Source of the DNA: Rhizobium sp. PP-CC-3A-592
Lineage (GTDB): Bacteria > Pseudomonadota > Alphaproteobacteria > Rhizobiales > Rhizobiaceae
Length of the DNA: 64,000 nt
Direction of reading: 5' to 3'
Assembly: GCF_003217095.1 (NCBI RefSeq)
Contig: NZ_QJSR01000001.1
Coordinates: forward strand, 968,009 to 1,032,008
The notes below the pieces were generated by a model. It worked only from the letters and a program-made list of their open reading frames with translations, searched no databases and had not been told where the DNA came from. Of the stretch, positions 18,595 to 25,621 are shown piece by piece (within the stretch, counting starts at the first letter, position 1; each line of letters starts with the position of its first letter). The position numbers and the translations under genes were made by a program.

Positions 18595-19779
18595 TCAAAG
18601 CGTCGGGTTTTCGAGGTCTGCGCTCGCGCCTTTCGCGGCGATGAAACGGTCCATGGCGGCAAACGAAAAAGCGTCGATCGGCAGGCGCGTGCCGCCGTCG
18701 AGGGCGAGGTCGGCCAGGATTTCGCCGACGACGCTCGTGAACTTGAAGCCGTGGCCGGAACAGGGTGAGGCGACGACGATGCGTGGATCGGACGGCAGGA
18801 GGTCGATCAGGAAATCCTCGCTCGGCAGCATGGTGTAACGGCAGGTCGTCGCGCGCACGCGTCTGCCAGCGGCCGTCGGCAGGCGGTGGCGGACGAAGGC
18901 GTCGAGCAGATCCGTATCGCGCTCATTGACCGGCGGATTGGGCGCATGCGGGTCGATCGGCTCCATGAAATGCGCGTGGCGCCCGACCTTGATACCATCG
19001 ACGCCGATGGCCGGGAAACCGAAATACGACCCCTCGTCGCCCTCATCGCGGATGAAGGCCGGCATGCGGTGCGGCGTGGTGATGAAGCCGTCCGTCGGCT
19101 GGTACCACGCGACCACCTGCTTGATGGGCACGGCCTTGCCGGCGAGATCCGGCACGAGGTCTGCGATCCAGGAGCCGGTGGCGACGATGACCTTGCCGGC
19201 GCTGGTGCGGCCGGTGGCTGTTTCGATCGAGATGCCATCGGCCTCAGGCTGGATGGCGGTGACCTTCTCCCCGAAATGCAGGGCCGCACCATCGGTCGCG
19301 GCGAGCTTCACGTAGCCCATGACGGCGGCTTCCGGGCGGAGGTATCCGCCTTGCGGATCGAGCACGGCGATCTCGTCGTCATCGATTGCGAAAGCGGGAT
19401 GGCGCACGCGCAGGGCCTTCGCGTCGATCGTCTCCGACGCCAGCCCGTGCATCTCGCTGCTCTTGCGGGTGCCGCTGACGATCTTGCTGTCCGGCAAGCC
19501 GATCTGCAGCACGCCGGTGATGGTCAGGATGTCCTCGCGCAGCCGGCTTTCCATCGCCCGCCAATTGGCATAGGCGCGCTGCAGCAGCGGCACGTAGGAC
19601 GGATCCTCGAAGTAGCCAAGGCGGATGAGGCGGCTGTCGCCATGGGAAGAACTAAGCCCGTGGGCGGGATAATAGGCATCGAAGCCGACGACCGACACGC
19701 CACGTGCGGCGAGATGGGCTGCCGCCGCGCTGCCCATGGCACCGAGACCGATAATGGCGACATCGAAGCGGGCGGTCAT
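18595..19779 (-). CDS. solA: N-methyl-L-tryptophan oxidase / monomeric sarcosine oxidase family
   Basis: This is a FAD-dependent N-methyl-amino-acid oxidase of the MSOX/MTOX family (394 aa). The dinucleotide-binding motif is at the N-terminus (DVAIIGLGAMGSAAAAHLAARG). The covalent-flavin cysteine is C340 in SPCSGHGFK, as in sarcosine oxidase, and the SSHGDSRLIRLGYFE segment is typical of SolA. The substrate may be N-methyl-tryptophan, sarcosine or a related secondary amine. It converges on hutD with a 7-bp inverted repeat (18581-18599) between the two ends. It has no obvious link to histidine catabolism beyond position. Confidence 0.85.
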   Translation of the reverse strand: MTARFDVAIIGLGAMGSAAAAHLAARGVSVVGFDAYYPAHGLSSSHGDSRLIRLGYFEDPSYVPLLQRAYANWRAMESRLREDILTITGVLQIGLPDSKIVSGTRKSSEMHGLASETIDAKALRVRHPAFAIDDDEIAVLDPQGGYLRPEAAVMGYVKLAATDGAALHFGEKVTAIQPEADGISIETATGRTSAGKVIVATGSWIADLVPDLAGKAVPIKQVVAWYQPTDGFITTPHRMPAFIRDEGDEGSYFGFPAIGVDGIKVGRHAHFMEPIDPHAPNPPVNERDTDLLDAFVRHRLPTAAGRRVRATTCRYTMLPSEDFLIDLLPSDPRIVVASPCSGHGFKFTSVVGEILADLALDGGTRLPIDAFSFAAMDRFIAAKGASADLENPTL

Positions 19780-19875
19780 GGGGCATCCTTCTCGTGGTCG
19801 AGGCCGTCTTCATGGCCTTCAGAGAAGGATAAACCATATCGCGCTGCACCGCGCGAGAGAGAAATGGCCGGGCGT

Positions 19876-21108
19876 CTACCCAGCCTGCCCGCGAACCGTC
19901 GGACCTTCGGAACCCGGGGCGTCAATGACCGGGATCTCCGGCATCGCGGCTTGCGAGAAGGATGCGAAGGCGAAGGCCGGCAGGGGGCCCGAGGTCATGA
20001 GGGTGAAATCGAACGAGGATTTCCGGTCTGGGCCCAGCACATATTGCCGGTGCACGCGCAGGAAATCGAGCTTGATGCGCTTGTAGCGCTCCGCGGACAG
20101 AATGTGCTTCAGCCGGATCGTAACGATGCGCGCCGGCGGTGCATCCCCATGGCCGCACAGGGTCACCACGGGCGCCTTGTAGAAATGGATGGAGTCCGTC
20201 AGACACTGGACTTCCAGCCAGTCGATCCCGCGCGCGCGCGCCAGAAGCCCGACGCGGGCGCGCAGGCGGGTGGCGGGTCGCAGCAGCGCGCATTGCAGGA
20301 TGGCCCCGCCCAGCGTGACGAACACGATGTGGCGGCCCTGCATCAGGTCCGGCTCCCGCTCCAAGAGCGCGCCGATGACATGGGCGGCGATGGTGGAGCC
20401 CATGCTGTGGGACGTTACGAGCACCTCGTCGCAGCCGGTGTCCCGGGCTTCAAGGAGAACCTTGCGGGCGGCCTCGATCGCCGTCTCCAGCCAGACATCG
20501 ACCTCGGGCCGATCGAGCGCCGCCATGGCGACGGCGAGCTCCCAGTCGGCAAAGAGATGCAGGGTGTGGAAGCGTTCGGCCTGAGGTATCAACACGAACC
20601 GGAAGAGCGCAGCAGCGGCCGGCGTGCTCCAGAGCAGGTTCCAGACGGGCAACCCGAGGAGAAGGGGTGCGAGCGCAATGCCGATCGAGGCGAGAAACGC
20701 GAGCGCAACCAGCAGGAACGGGAAGACAAAGAAGAGCCCGAAGCGCCAGGCATGACGGAAATAGCCGATCAGACCGCCGTGGCGAACCACCTGCACGGCG
20801 CTTGCATAACCGGCCACGAGACGGCGATGGAGCGGCTTGTCCGTGAGCAGCGCCACCAGTCGATGATGGTCGAAGATGTGGACGCGGCTTTCCGTGTGGT
20901 GGCCCTGGCCGGTGGCCGTGACGTCGAAGCAGGGAACCTCCGTGGCTTCCACCAGCGGACCGACATGGAAGTACAGGCCCCAGACATGCGTGCTCTGCAC
21001 GGCGGCGCGCGCAAAACGCGCCAGGTGCGCATGGGCATCCAGCGGCTCGAAGCCCGGAAAATGCAGGACGATCCGCTTGCGGACGGTAGACGCGTCGCTA
21101 TCTGTCAT
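19876..21108 (-). CDS. Membrane-associated serine-hydrolase-like protein of unknown function
   Basis: This is a 410-aa protein. About residues 115-160 form one or two membrane helices (FVFPFLLVALAFLASIGIALA). A nucleophile-elbow-like motif follows with S235 (VLVTSHSMGSTIAAHV), so an alpha/beta-hydrolase or lipase-like fold is likely in the C-terminal half. The N-terminus (KRIVLHFPGFEPLDAHAH) resembles the start of a hydrolase core. The start at 21108 is chosen for the AAGGACG ribosome site; longer frames upstream are not protein-like. It is not recognised as a named family; no substrate can be given. Confidence 0.6.
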   Translation of the reverse strand: MTDSDASTVRKRIVLHFPGFEPLDAHAHLARFARAAVQSTHVWGLYFHVGPLVEATEVPCFDVTATGQGHHTESRVHIFDHHRLVALLTDKPLHRRLVAGYASAVQVVRHGGLIGYFRHAWRFGLFFVFPFLLVALAFLASIGIALAPLLLGLPVWNLLWSTPAAAALFRFVLIPQAERFHTLHLFADWELAVAMAALDRPEVDVWLETAIEAARKVLLEARDTGCDEVLVTSHSMGSTIAAHVIGALLEREPDLMQGRHIVFVTLGGAILQCALLRPATRLRARVGLLARARGIDWLEVQCLTDSIHFYKAPVVTLCGHGDAPPARIVTIRLKHILSAERYKRIKLDFLRVHRQYVLGPDRKSSFDFTLMTSGPLPAFAFASFSQAAMPEIPVIDAPGSEGPTVRGQAG

Positions 21109-21545
21109 GGACGTCCTTTCTTGGCTTCTCCGGCCTGGTTCTGACCGATGCCCGAATGCGTGCCTGTCTTGACCCGAACCGCCGCGAGGCATGATCGCCG
21201 GGGCAGCGCATTCCCTGGCACAGCCGGATTGCATGAGGGAGCGGGGCATTTTGCCGGACCCGAAGTCCCGCTTTCCCCATCCCCTGTCCGCAGACTTGTT
21301 CTTTACAAGGACTGATGCATATCCGTGTTCGGACGCTCCATGCATCAGCCTGGAGGGTTTGGCAATCCTGCCGCGTCCGGAGAGGGCGATGTTCGGCTGC
21401 CGTTCATGTTTGAGAGCGCAGATAGCATGACGACATCTCTCTCCTGCGTCGCTCTGGCGCGTCTCTCTGGCGCTCCGGGCTGCGACGTGTATCGTGGTTT
21501 TGGCGCTTGTCGTTTTGCAGATTGCCCCCTTGAAAGGTTGACCCC
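21109..21545. other. Intergenic region upstream of the hydrolase-like gene and the lipoprotein gene
   Basis: This 437-bp divergent region has no credible gene on either strand. It should contain the promoters of both flanking genes. One perfect 9-bp inverted repeat, CTGATGCAT/ATGCATCAG (21312-21348), is the only marked structure seen. Confidence 0.5.
21312..21348. repeat. 9-bp inverted repeat with 19-bp spacer
   Basis: CTGATGCAT at 21312-21320 faces ATGCATCAG at 21340-21348. It may be an operator for one of the divergent genes; no known regulator consensus was recognised. Confidence 0.4.
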
Positions 21546-21923
21546 ATGCGTGCCGTCCTGTCGGTTCTTCTTCTCTCTTCCACCGCCCTCCTCGCCGGCT
21601 GCGTCGATGACGGTGCTCGCTACGATAGCGGCCCCCGCTATTCGGCCAGCGGCGTCTATATCCGGGAATCGCGACCCGACATCTACCGCGTGCCGGTCTA
21701 TACCGAACGCGACCGCCGTCCGCGCTATGATCGCGACAACCGTTACGACCGCGACGACCGTGCGCGGGACGACCGGCGCGACCGCGATAGCGACGACCGC
21801 CGCGTGCGACGCGAACAGGCCGACCGGGATGCCGGCGACAACGGCTATCGTCGCGATCGCGATGACGACCGGCGTGGCCCGGCACGGCCCGGCTACGTTT
21901 GCGAATATCCCTGCATTCGCTGA
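21546..21923 (+). CDS. Arg/Asp-rich putative lipoprotein
   Basis: This 125-aa secreted protein has a lipoprotein signal (MRAVLSVLLLSSTALLAGC; lipobox LAGC, lipidated Cys 19). From about residue 55 it is dominated by RDRR, YDRD and DDRR units, giving a highly charged, repetitive and probably disordered tail, ending RPGYVCEYPCIR with two Cys. The start has an AAAGGTTGACCCC ribosome site. Such Arg/Asp repeat lipoproteins are known as hypothetical proteins in rhizobia; no function is known. The GC-rich repeat also creates a long open frame on the opposite strand, which is not a gene. Confidence 0.7.
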   Translation: MRAVLSVLLLSSTALLAGCVDDGARYDSGPRYSASGVYIRESRPDIYRVPVYTERDRRPRYDRDNRYDRDDRARDDRRDRDSDDRRVRREQADRDAGDNGYRRDRDDDRRGPARPGYVCEYPCIR

Positions 21924-22388
21924 TATCGATCGTTCCAGAACAGGACGGGCGGGGTGGAACACCCCGCGCCGTTTCCCTGCTTCACGCAGAACGCCCTCAT
22001 GGTCCTCGCGATGCATGTCGTGGGGAACACCGCTCATGCGCGGTTCTTTCGTGCCGGGTTGAAGCGCGTGCGCGCTTCCCCGAGACCACGCCCGCTTTCG
22101 GGTTCCCGGATCTACACGCGCCCCATATGCCGATCCGTCATTGCACCCCAGCGATAAAGCGCTGCACACCCTGTATATTAGGGATTTAAAATTCAAACTT
22201 TGTTTAGACTACCACAATAGAACCACACCGGTCGGTTGCAGGCATGATGCCCGTACGATCCCGTCCAGCACGTGACGTATCGCTTGTACCGCCGGCTTTT
22301 CAGGTCGGCCGGGCGCTTTCGCACGTCACTGGCGTCGGATCACACTGCCATTCCCCAGATTTGCCCCCAACACACGTTGAGAGAGCCT
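21924..22388. other. Intergenic region upstream of the first chemoreceptor gene
   Basis: This 465-bp region begins with the lipoprotein gene's terminator-like stem and otherwise shows no gene. An AT-rich stretch at 22175-22225, unlike the surrounding GC-rich DNA, is the likely promoter area of the chemoreceptor. Confidence 0.5.
21949..21967 (+). terminator. Terminator-like stem after the lipoprotein gene
   Basis: The stem GCGGGGT/ACCCCGC has a 5-nt loop and lies 25 bp after the stop. It is followed by GCGCCGTTTCCC; the T-tract is weak. Confidence 0.5.
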
Positions 22389-24359
22389 ATGTCCATGTTT
22401 CAGAATGCCAAGGTCGGCACCAAATTGATGATCACGTCCGGGATCAGTATCCTGCTCGTCCTTGGCATCATTTCCAACCAGCTGATCAGCGATGCGAGGA
22501 CAGCAGAAGCCAATGCCATACTCGAGCGGGAACAGATCGTTCTCGACGGCGTCGTCAATGCGAAGCTCGCGCTGAGCAATATGCGCTTTGCCTCGCGCGG
22601 CCTGCGCCTCGTCAACAGCGAGGCCGAAACCCGGAAGGCGACGGCCGATGTGAGGACCTATTTCGACAACGGCATGGCCGGCATGCAGAAGCCCATCCAG
22701 GTCGCGCCGGAGCGCGATACGCTGAAGCAGATCGCAGCGCGGCTGACGGACTACGAGACGATTTCGGAAAAGCGCTCCGCAGATCTCCTTCTGGCGTTCC
22801 AGAAGGTCGGCGGGCGCAAGCTGACGGCCGAGGAAATGTCGGCCGCCGTCGCCACCACCGCCGCCGATAACACGAAGGTCGCGGAAACCACCAGCAAGCT
22901 CATCAACGACGCGGTGGAAGACGCAACCGGGATCACGGCCGAGGCGAAAGCATCGCTGAAAGCGGTGGTCGCACAGGCCCGCACCGTTTCCCTCACCATC
23001 AATGCCGCGATCATCCTCATCCTGATCGCATCCGCCATCGTTCTCGTGCGCAGCGTCGGCCGTCCGATCCGCGTGATGACGCAGGCCATGCGCCAGCTGG
23101 CCGCCGGGCAGACCGACATCGATCCCGGCAATACCGAACGGAAGGACGAAATCGGCGACATGGCCGGCGCGGTCGAGGTGTTCCGCCAGTCCGCCATCAG
23201 CAACAAGCGGCTCGAACAGGAGGCGGAAGCCGCCCGCGCCCATGCGGAAGCCGAGCGCGAGCGCCTGACGGCCGAAGCCGAAGCATCCGCCCGCGAGCGC
23301 ATGCAACAGGCGACATCGGGCCTTGCCACCGGCCTGCGCCGTCTGGCCTCCGGCGATCTCGGCTTCCAGCTCGATCAGGCATTCGCCCCGGATTTCGAGG
23401 CGCTTCGTCACGACCTGAACGGCGCGATCGGCCAGCTGTCCGAGACGCTTCTCTCCGTCGCCCAGGCGACCACGCAGATCGACACCGGAACCCGGGAGAT
23501 CAGCCAGAGCGCCGACGACCTTTCGCGCCGGACGGAACAGCAGGCCGCTTCGCTCGAGGAAACCGCCGCGGCCCTCGATGAAATCACCGCCAATGTCACC
23601 AACTCCTCCAAGCGTGCCGAGGAAGCCCGTTCCATCGCCGTACAGGCCAATGCCAGCGCCGGCCAGTCCGGCAAGGTTGTCGCCAATGCCGTCGATGCCA
23701 TGCAGAAGATCGAACAGTCTTCCGATCAGGTTTCCAACATTATCGGCGTCATCGACGAGATCGCGTTCCAGACCAACCTTCTCGCGCTGAATGCCGGGGT
23801 GGAAGCCGCCCGCGCCGGTGACGCCGGCAAGGGTTTTGCCGTGGTCGCCCAGGAAGTGCGCGAACTCGCACAGCGCTCGGCCAAGGCCGCCAAGGAGATC
23901 AAGGACCTCATCCGCAATTCCTCGGTCGAGGTGCAGAGCGGCGTCAAGCTCGTCAGCCAGACCGGCGAAGCCCTGAAGACCATCGAGGACTACATCGTCA
24001 CCATCAACCAGCACATGGACGCGATCGCGACTTCGGCGCGCGAGCAGTCGGTCGGCCTGTCCGAGGTCAATACGGCCGTGAACCAGATGGATCAGGTGAC
24101 GCAGCAGAACGCGGCCATGGTGGAAGAAAGCAATGCCGCCAGCGCAGCACTCGCTGGCGAAGCCGAACGCTTGCGCGACCTCATCAGCCGCTTCCAGTTC
24201 GGCGACGCCAAACGTTCGTCCGCAAGGACCACGACCCCGGTCGCCGCCGCCAATGCCAGCCACCGCCCGGCAGCCTCCCCTGCCCGCAAGATGACCGCCC
24301 AGATCGCCCGCTCCTTCTCCGGCAACGCCGCCGTGCAGCAGACCTGGGAAGATTTCTGA
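22389..24359 (+). CDS. Methyl-accepting chemotaxis protein with C-terminal CheR-docking-like pentapeptide
   Basis: This is a 656-aa transmembrane chemoreceptor. TM1 is at about residues 13-32, a helical periplasmic domain of about 165 residues follows, TM2 is at about 200-220 (LTINAAIILILIASAIVLV), then HAMP (220-275), a second HAMP-like linker and the cytoplasmic signalling domain with the hairpin tip [21 protein letters not shown] near residue 457. The protein ends QQTWEDF; TWEDF fits the x-W-x-x-F tether that binds CheR, so it may be a high-abundance receptor. The start at 22389 is chosen at the MSMFQNAKVG N-terminus, with GAGAG upstream. The ligand is unknown. Confidence 0.92.
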   Translation: MSMFQNAKVGTKLMITSGISILLVLGIISNQLISDARTAEANAILEREQIVLDGVVNAKLALSNMRFASRGLRLVNSEAETRKATADVRTYFDNGMAGMQKPIQVAPERDTLKQIAARLTDYETISEKRSADLLLAFQKVGGRKLTAEEMSAAVATTAADNTKVAETTSKLINDAVEDATGITAEAKASLKAVVAQARTVSLTINAAIILILIASAIVLVRSVGRPIRVMTQAMRQLAAGQTDIDPGNTERKDEIGDMAGAVEVFRQSAISNKRLEQEAEAARAHAEAERERLTAEAEASARERMQQATSGLATGLRRLASGDLGFQLDQAFAPDFEALRHDLNGAIGQLSETLLSVAQATTQIDTGTREISQSADDLSRRTEQQAASLEETAAALDEITANVTNSSKRAEEARSIAVQANASAGQSGKVVANAVDAMQKIEQSSDQVSNIIGVIDEIAFQTNLLALNAGVEAARAGDAGKGFAVVAQEVRELAQRSAKAAKEIKDLIRNSSVEVQSGVKLVSQTGEALKTIEDYIVTINQHMDAIATSAREQSVGLSEVNTAVNQMDQVTQQNAAMVEESNAASAALAGEAERLRDLISRFQFGDAKRSSARTTTPVAAANASHRPAASPARKMTAQIARSFSGNAAVQQTWEDF

Positions 24360-24713
24360 TCGGTTGGAACGGACGTCGAGACGTGAGGAAAACGCCATCC
24401 GCAGAAGTTTGCGGATGGCGTTTTTCGTTGGTGCGCCGAATCTGTCGGGTGCACGCGGGCAAAAGCCAAGAAAAGCAGGTTGAGGATGGTTCGGAGACAG
24501 CAGGCCGGAAATATGCGCTGCAGGAGCGTCGTGAGAGCAATGTCGCCACCATGCCTCCGCCGACGGGGAGAAGCGTACATTCGACGCAGCCGATCGGCGT
24601 CATGTCGCCTTGGGAAATCCGTTGCGCAGATTTTTCAAGGGCGTAGCCGTGCTCAAGCTCGATGCAGTGCACGAGGCTGAATGATCAGCTGTTTTCATAT
24701 CATTGTGGAAAAA
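24360..24713. other. Intergenic region between the chemoreceptor gene and tRNA-His
   Basis: Beyond the strong terminator at its left end, no gene was found in this 354-bp stretch on either strand. Open frames here are short and lack ribosome sites. The right part would be the 3' trailer of the minus-strand tRNA. Confidence 0.5.
24389..24425 (+). terminator. Strong intrinsic terminator of the chemoreceptor gene
   Basis: A perfect 15-bp stem (arms 24389-24403 and 24410-24424, core CGCCATCCGCA) has a 6-nt loop GAAGTT and runs directly into TTTTT. It begins 30 bp after the stop codon. Confidence 0.92.
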
Positions 24714-24790
24714 TGGTACGGTTGGGGGGTCTCGAACCTCCGACCTCAGGTGCCACAAACCTGCGCTCTAACCAACTGAGCTACAACCGC
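24714..24790 (-). tRNA. tRNA-His (GTG anticodon)
   Basis: The minus strand folds as a full cloverleaf of 77 nt including the encoded CCA. The acceptor stem is GCGGTTG with CAACCGT, the D-arm GCTC/GAGC, the anticodon stem CAGGT/ACCTG with loop TTGTGGC (anticodon GTG at 24756-24754), and the T-arm GGAGG TTCGAGA CCCCC. The discriminator is A73 and no G-1/C73 pair is encoded, the pattern known for alphaproteobacterial tRNA-His. The T-stem has one A-C mismatch in the middle. Confidence 0.96.
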
Positions 24791-24926
24791 ACGAACAAGC
24801 ATGTCGCTTGGTCGCGTCATTACGGCCATGGGTTCGGTTTGGCAAGTCCGAACTTCGACTTTTGGCCAAAAAACCGGGCGGTTTCCCGTCCGGTTCTGGA
24901 TTTATAGAGCTTTTCCGGCGGCAGGA

Positions 24927-25364
24927 TCAGGCGCGCGGGATGCTGGACATGGCCTTTTCGGCGGCGTCCTTGGTCGGCTTGACCAGATTTTCAGCGACCT
25001 TGCGGGTGGTTTCCTGCATGCCGCGGGCCTGTTCCATGGCAAGCTCAGCCTGCTTGCGGATGAAGGCCGTCTGAAGTTCGAAGACCTCCGACAGGGATTT
25101 GCAGGCGATCAGCGCTTCCATGTGGGACAGCGACGTTTCGGCATTGGTGCGCAGCGCGTCGATCGCCTTCAGGCTCAGTTCGACCGTGCCGGACTGGGCG
25201 CTCTCGACCGTAGCTTCGATGGTCTTGCCGGCCTCTTCGGCGGCCGTCTTCATCTTCGCATAGGCTTCGCGCGATTGCGTCGCGCCCTTCTCGGCAAAGT
25301 CGCGGAAGGTTTCGGTGACCTTGTTCGGGTCGAAATTCGAGATGGAGAAGATGTCCTGAGTCAT
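24927..25364 (-). CDS. phaP: Phasin (polyhydroxybutyrate granule-associated protein)
   Basis: This is a 145-aa, almost fully helical, Ala/Glu/Lys-rich protein of the phasin family. Family features are the N-terminal MTQDIFSISNFDPNKVTETFRDFAEKG, the AYAKMKTAAEEAGKTIEATVESAQSG amphipathic helix and the AIDALRTNAETSLSHMEALIACKSL segment (only key parts cited). Phasins coat PHB granules. The start at 25364 is supported by a GGACATTCCG upstream and the conserved N-terminus. A TGC/GCA-rich inverted repeat in the promoter resembles sites of the PHB-sensing regulator PhaR/AniA. It is divergent from cbrA, as in Sinorhizobium. Confidence 0.88.
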   Translation of the reverse strand: MTQDIFSISNFDPNKVTETFRDFAEKGATQSREAYAKMKTAAEEAGKTIEATVESAQSGTVELSLKAIDALRTNAETSLSHMEALIACKSLSEVFELQTAFIRKQAELAMEQARGMQETTRKVAENLVKPTKDAAEKAMSSIPRA

Positions 25365-25433
25365 CGGAATGTCCTGGTTGGCGTCGGCTCGTCGCGGCGG
25401 ATTTCGGGTTCTCACTGCCTTCTACGGCATTTT

Positions 25434-25468
25434 ATGGTGCACTGCAACATATTTTTGCACTGCACCAT
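25434..25468. promoter_or_regulatory. Inverted repeat upstream of the phasin gene, candidate PhaR/AniA operator
   Basis: ATGGTGCACTGCA (25434-25446) faces TGCACTGCACCAT (25456-25468), complementary at 12 of 13 positions with a 9-bp spacer, 70-104 bp upstream of the phasin start. Each arm contains TGCACTGCA. TGC/GCA-rich sites are known for the regulator PhaR, which represses phasin genes until PHB is present. The link is an inference. Confidence 0.5.
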
Positions 25469-25621
25469 GTGCCGTTTCGTTACATTAACCTTGCATTAGG
25501 AAAGAGGGCGGTTTTCACTGCGAAAACGATGCTCAAGCTAGACCCTTTCGGGGGTCACGGATATTAATAGTCTATTAACGCATCCGGAGACCCGAGACCT
25601 CCGCCAGAGCCGGATAGAAGA

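Noticed and set aside
18886-21144. Plus-strand open frame of about 750 codons across solA and the hydrolase-like gene
   Set aside because: It runs antisense through two genes and their gap; composition is typical of shadow frames in high-GC genomes.
21345-22196. Minus-strand frame with a hydrophobic Ala/Val repeat opposite the lipoprotein
   Set aside because: The apparent membrane repeat (VVAIA-like) is the antisense of the Arg/Asp codon repeats in the lipoprotein.
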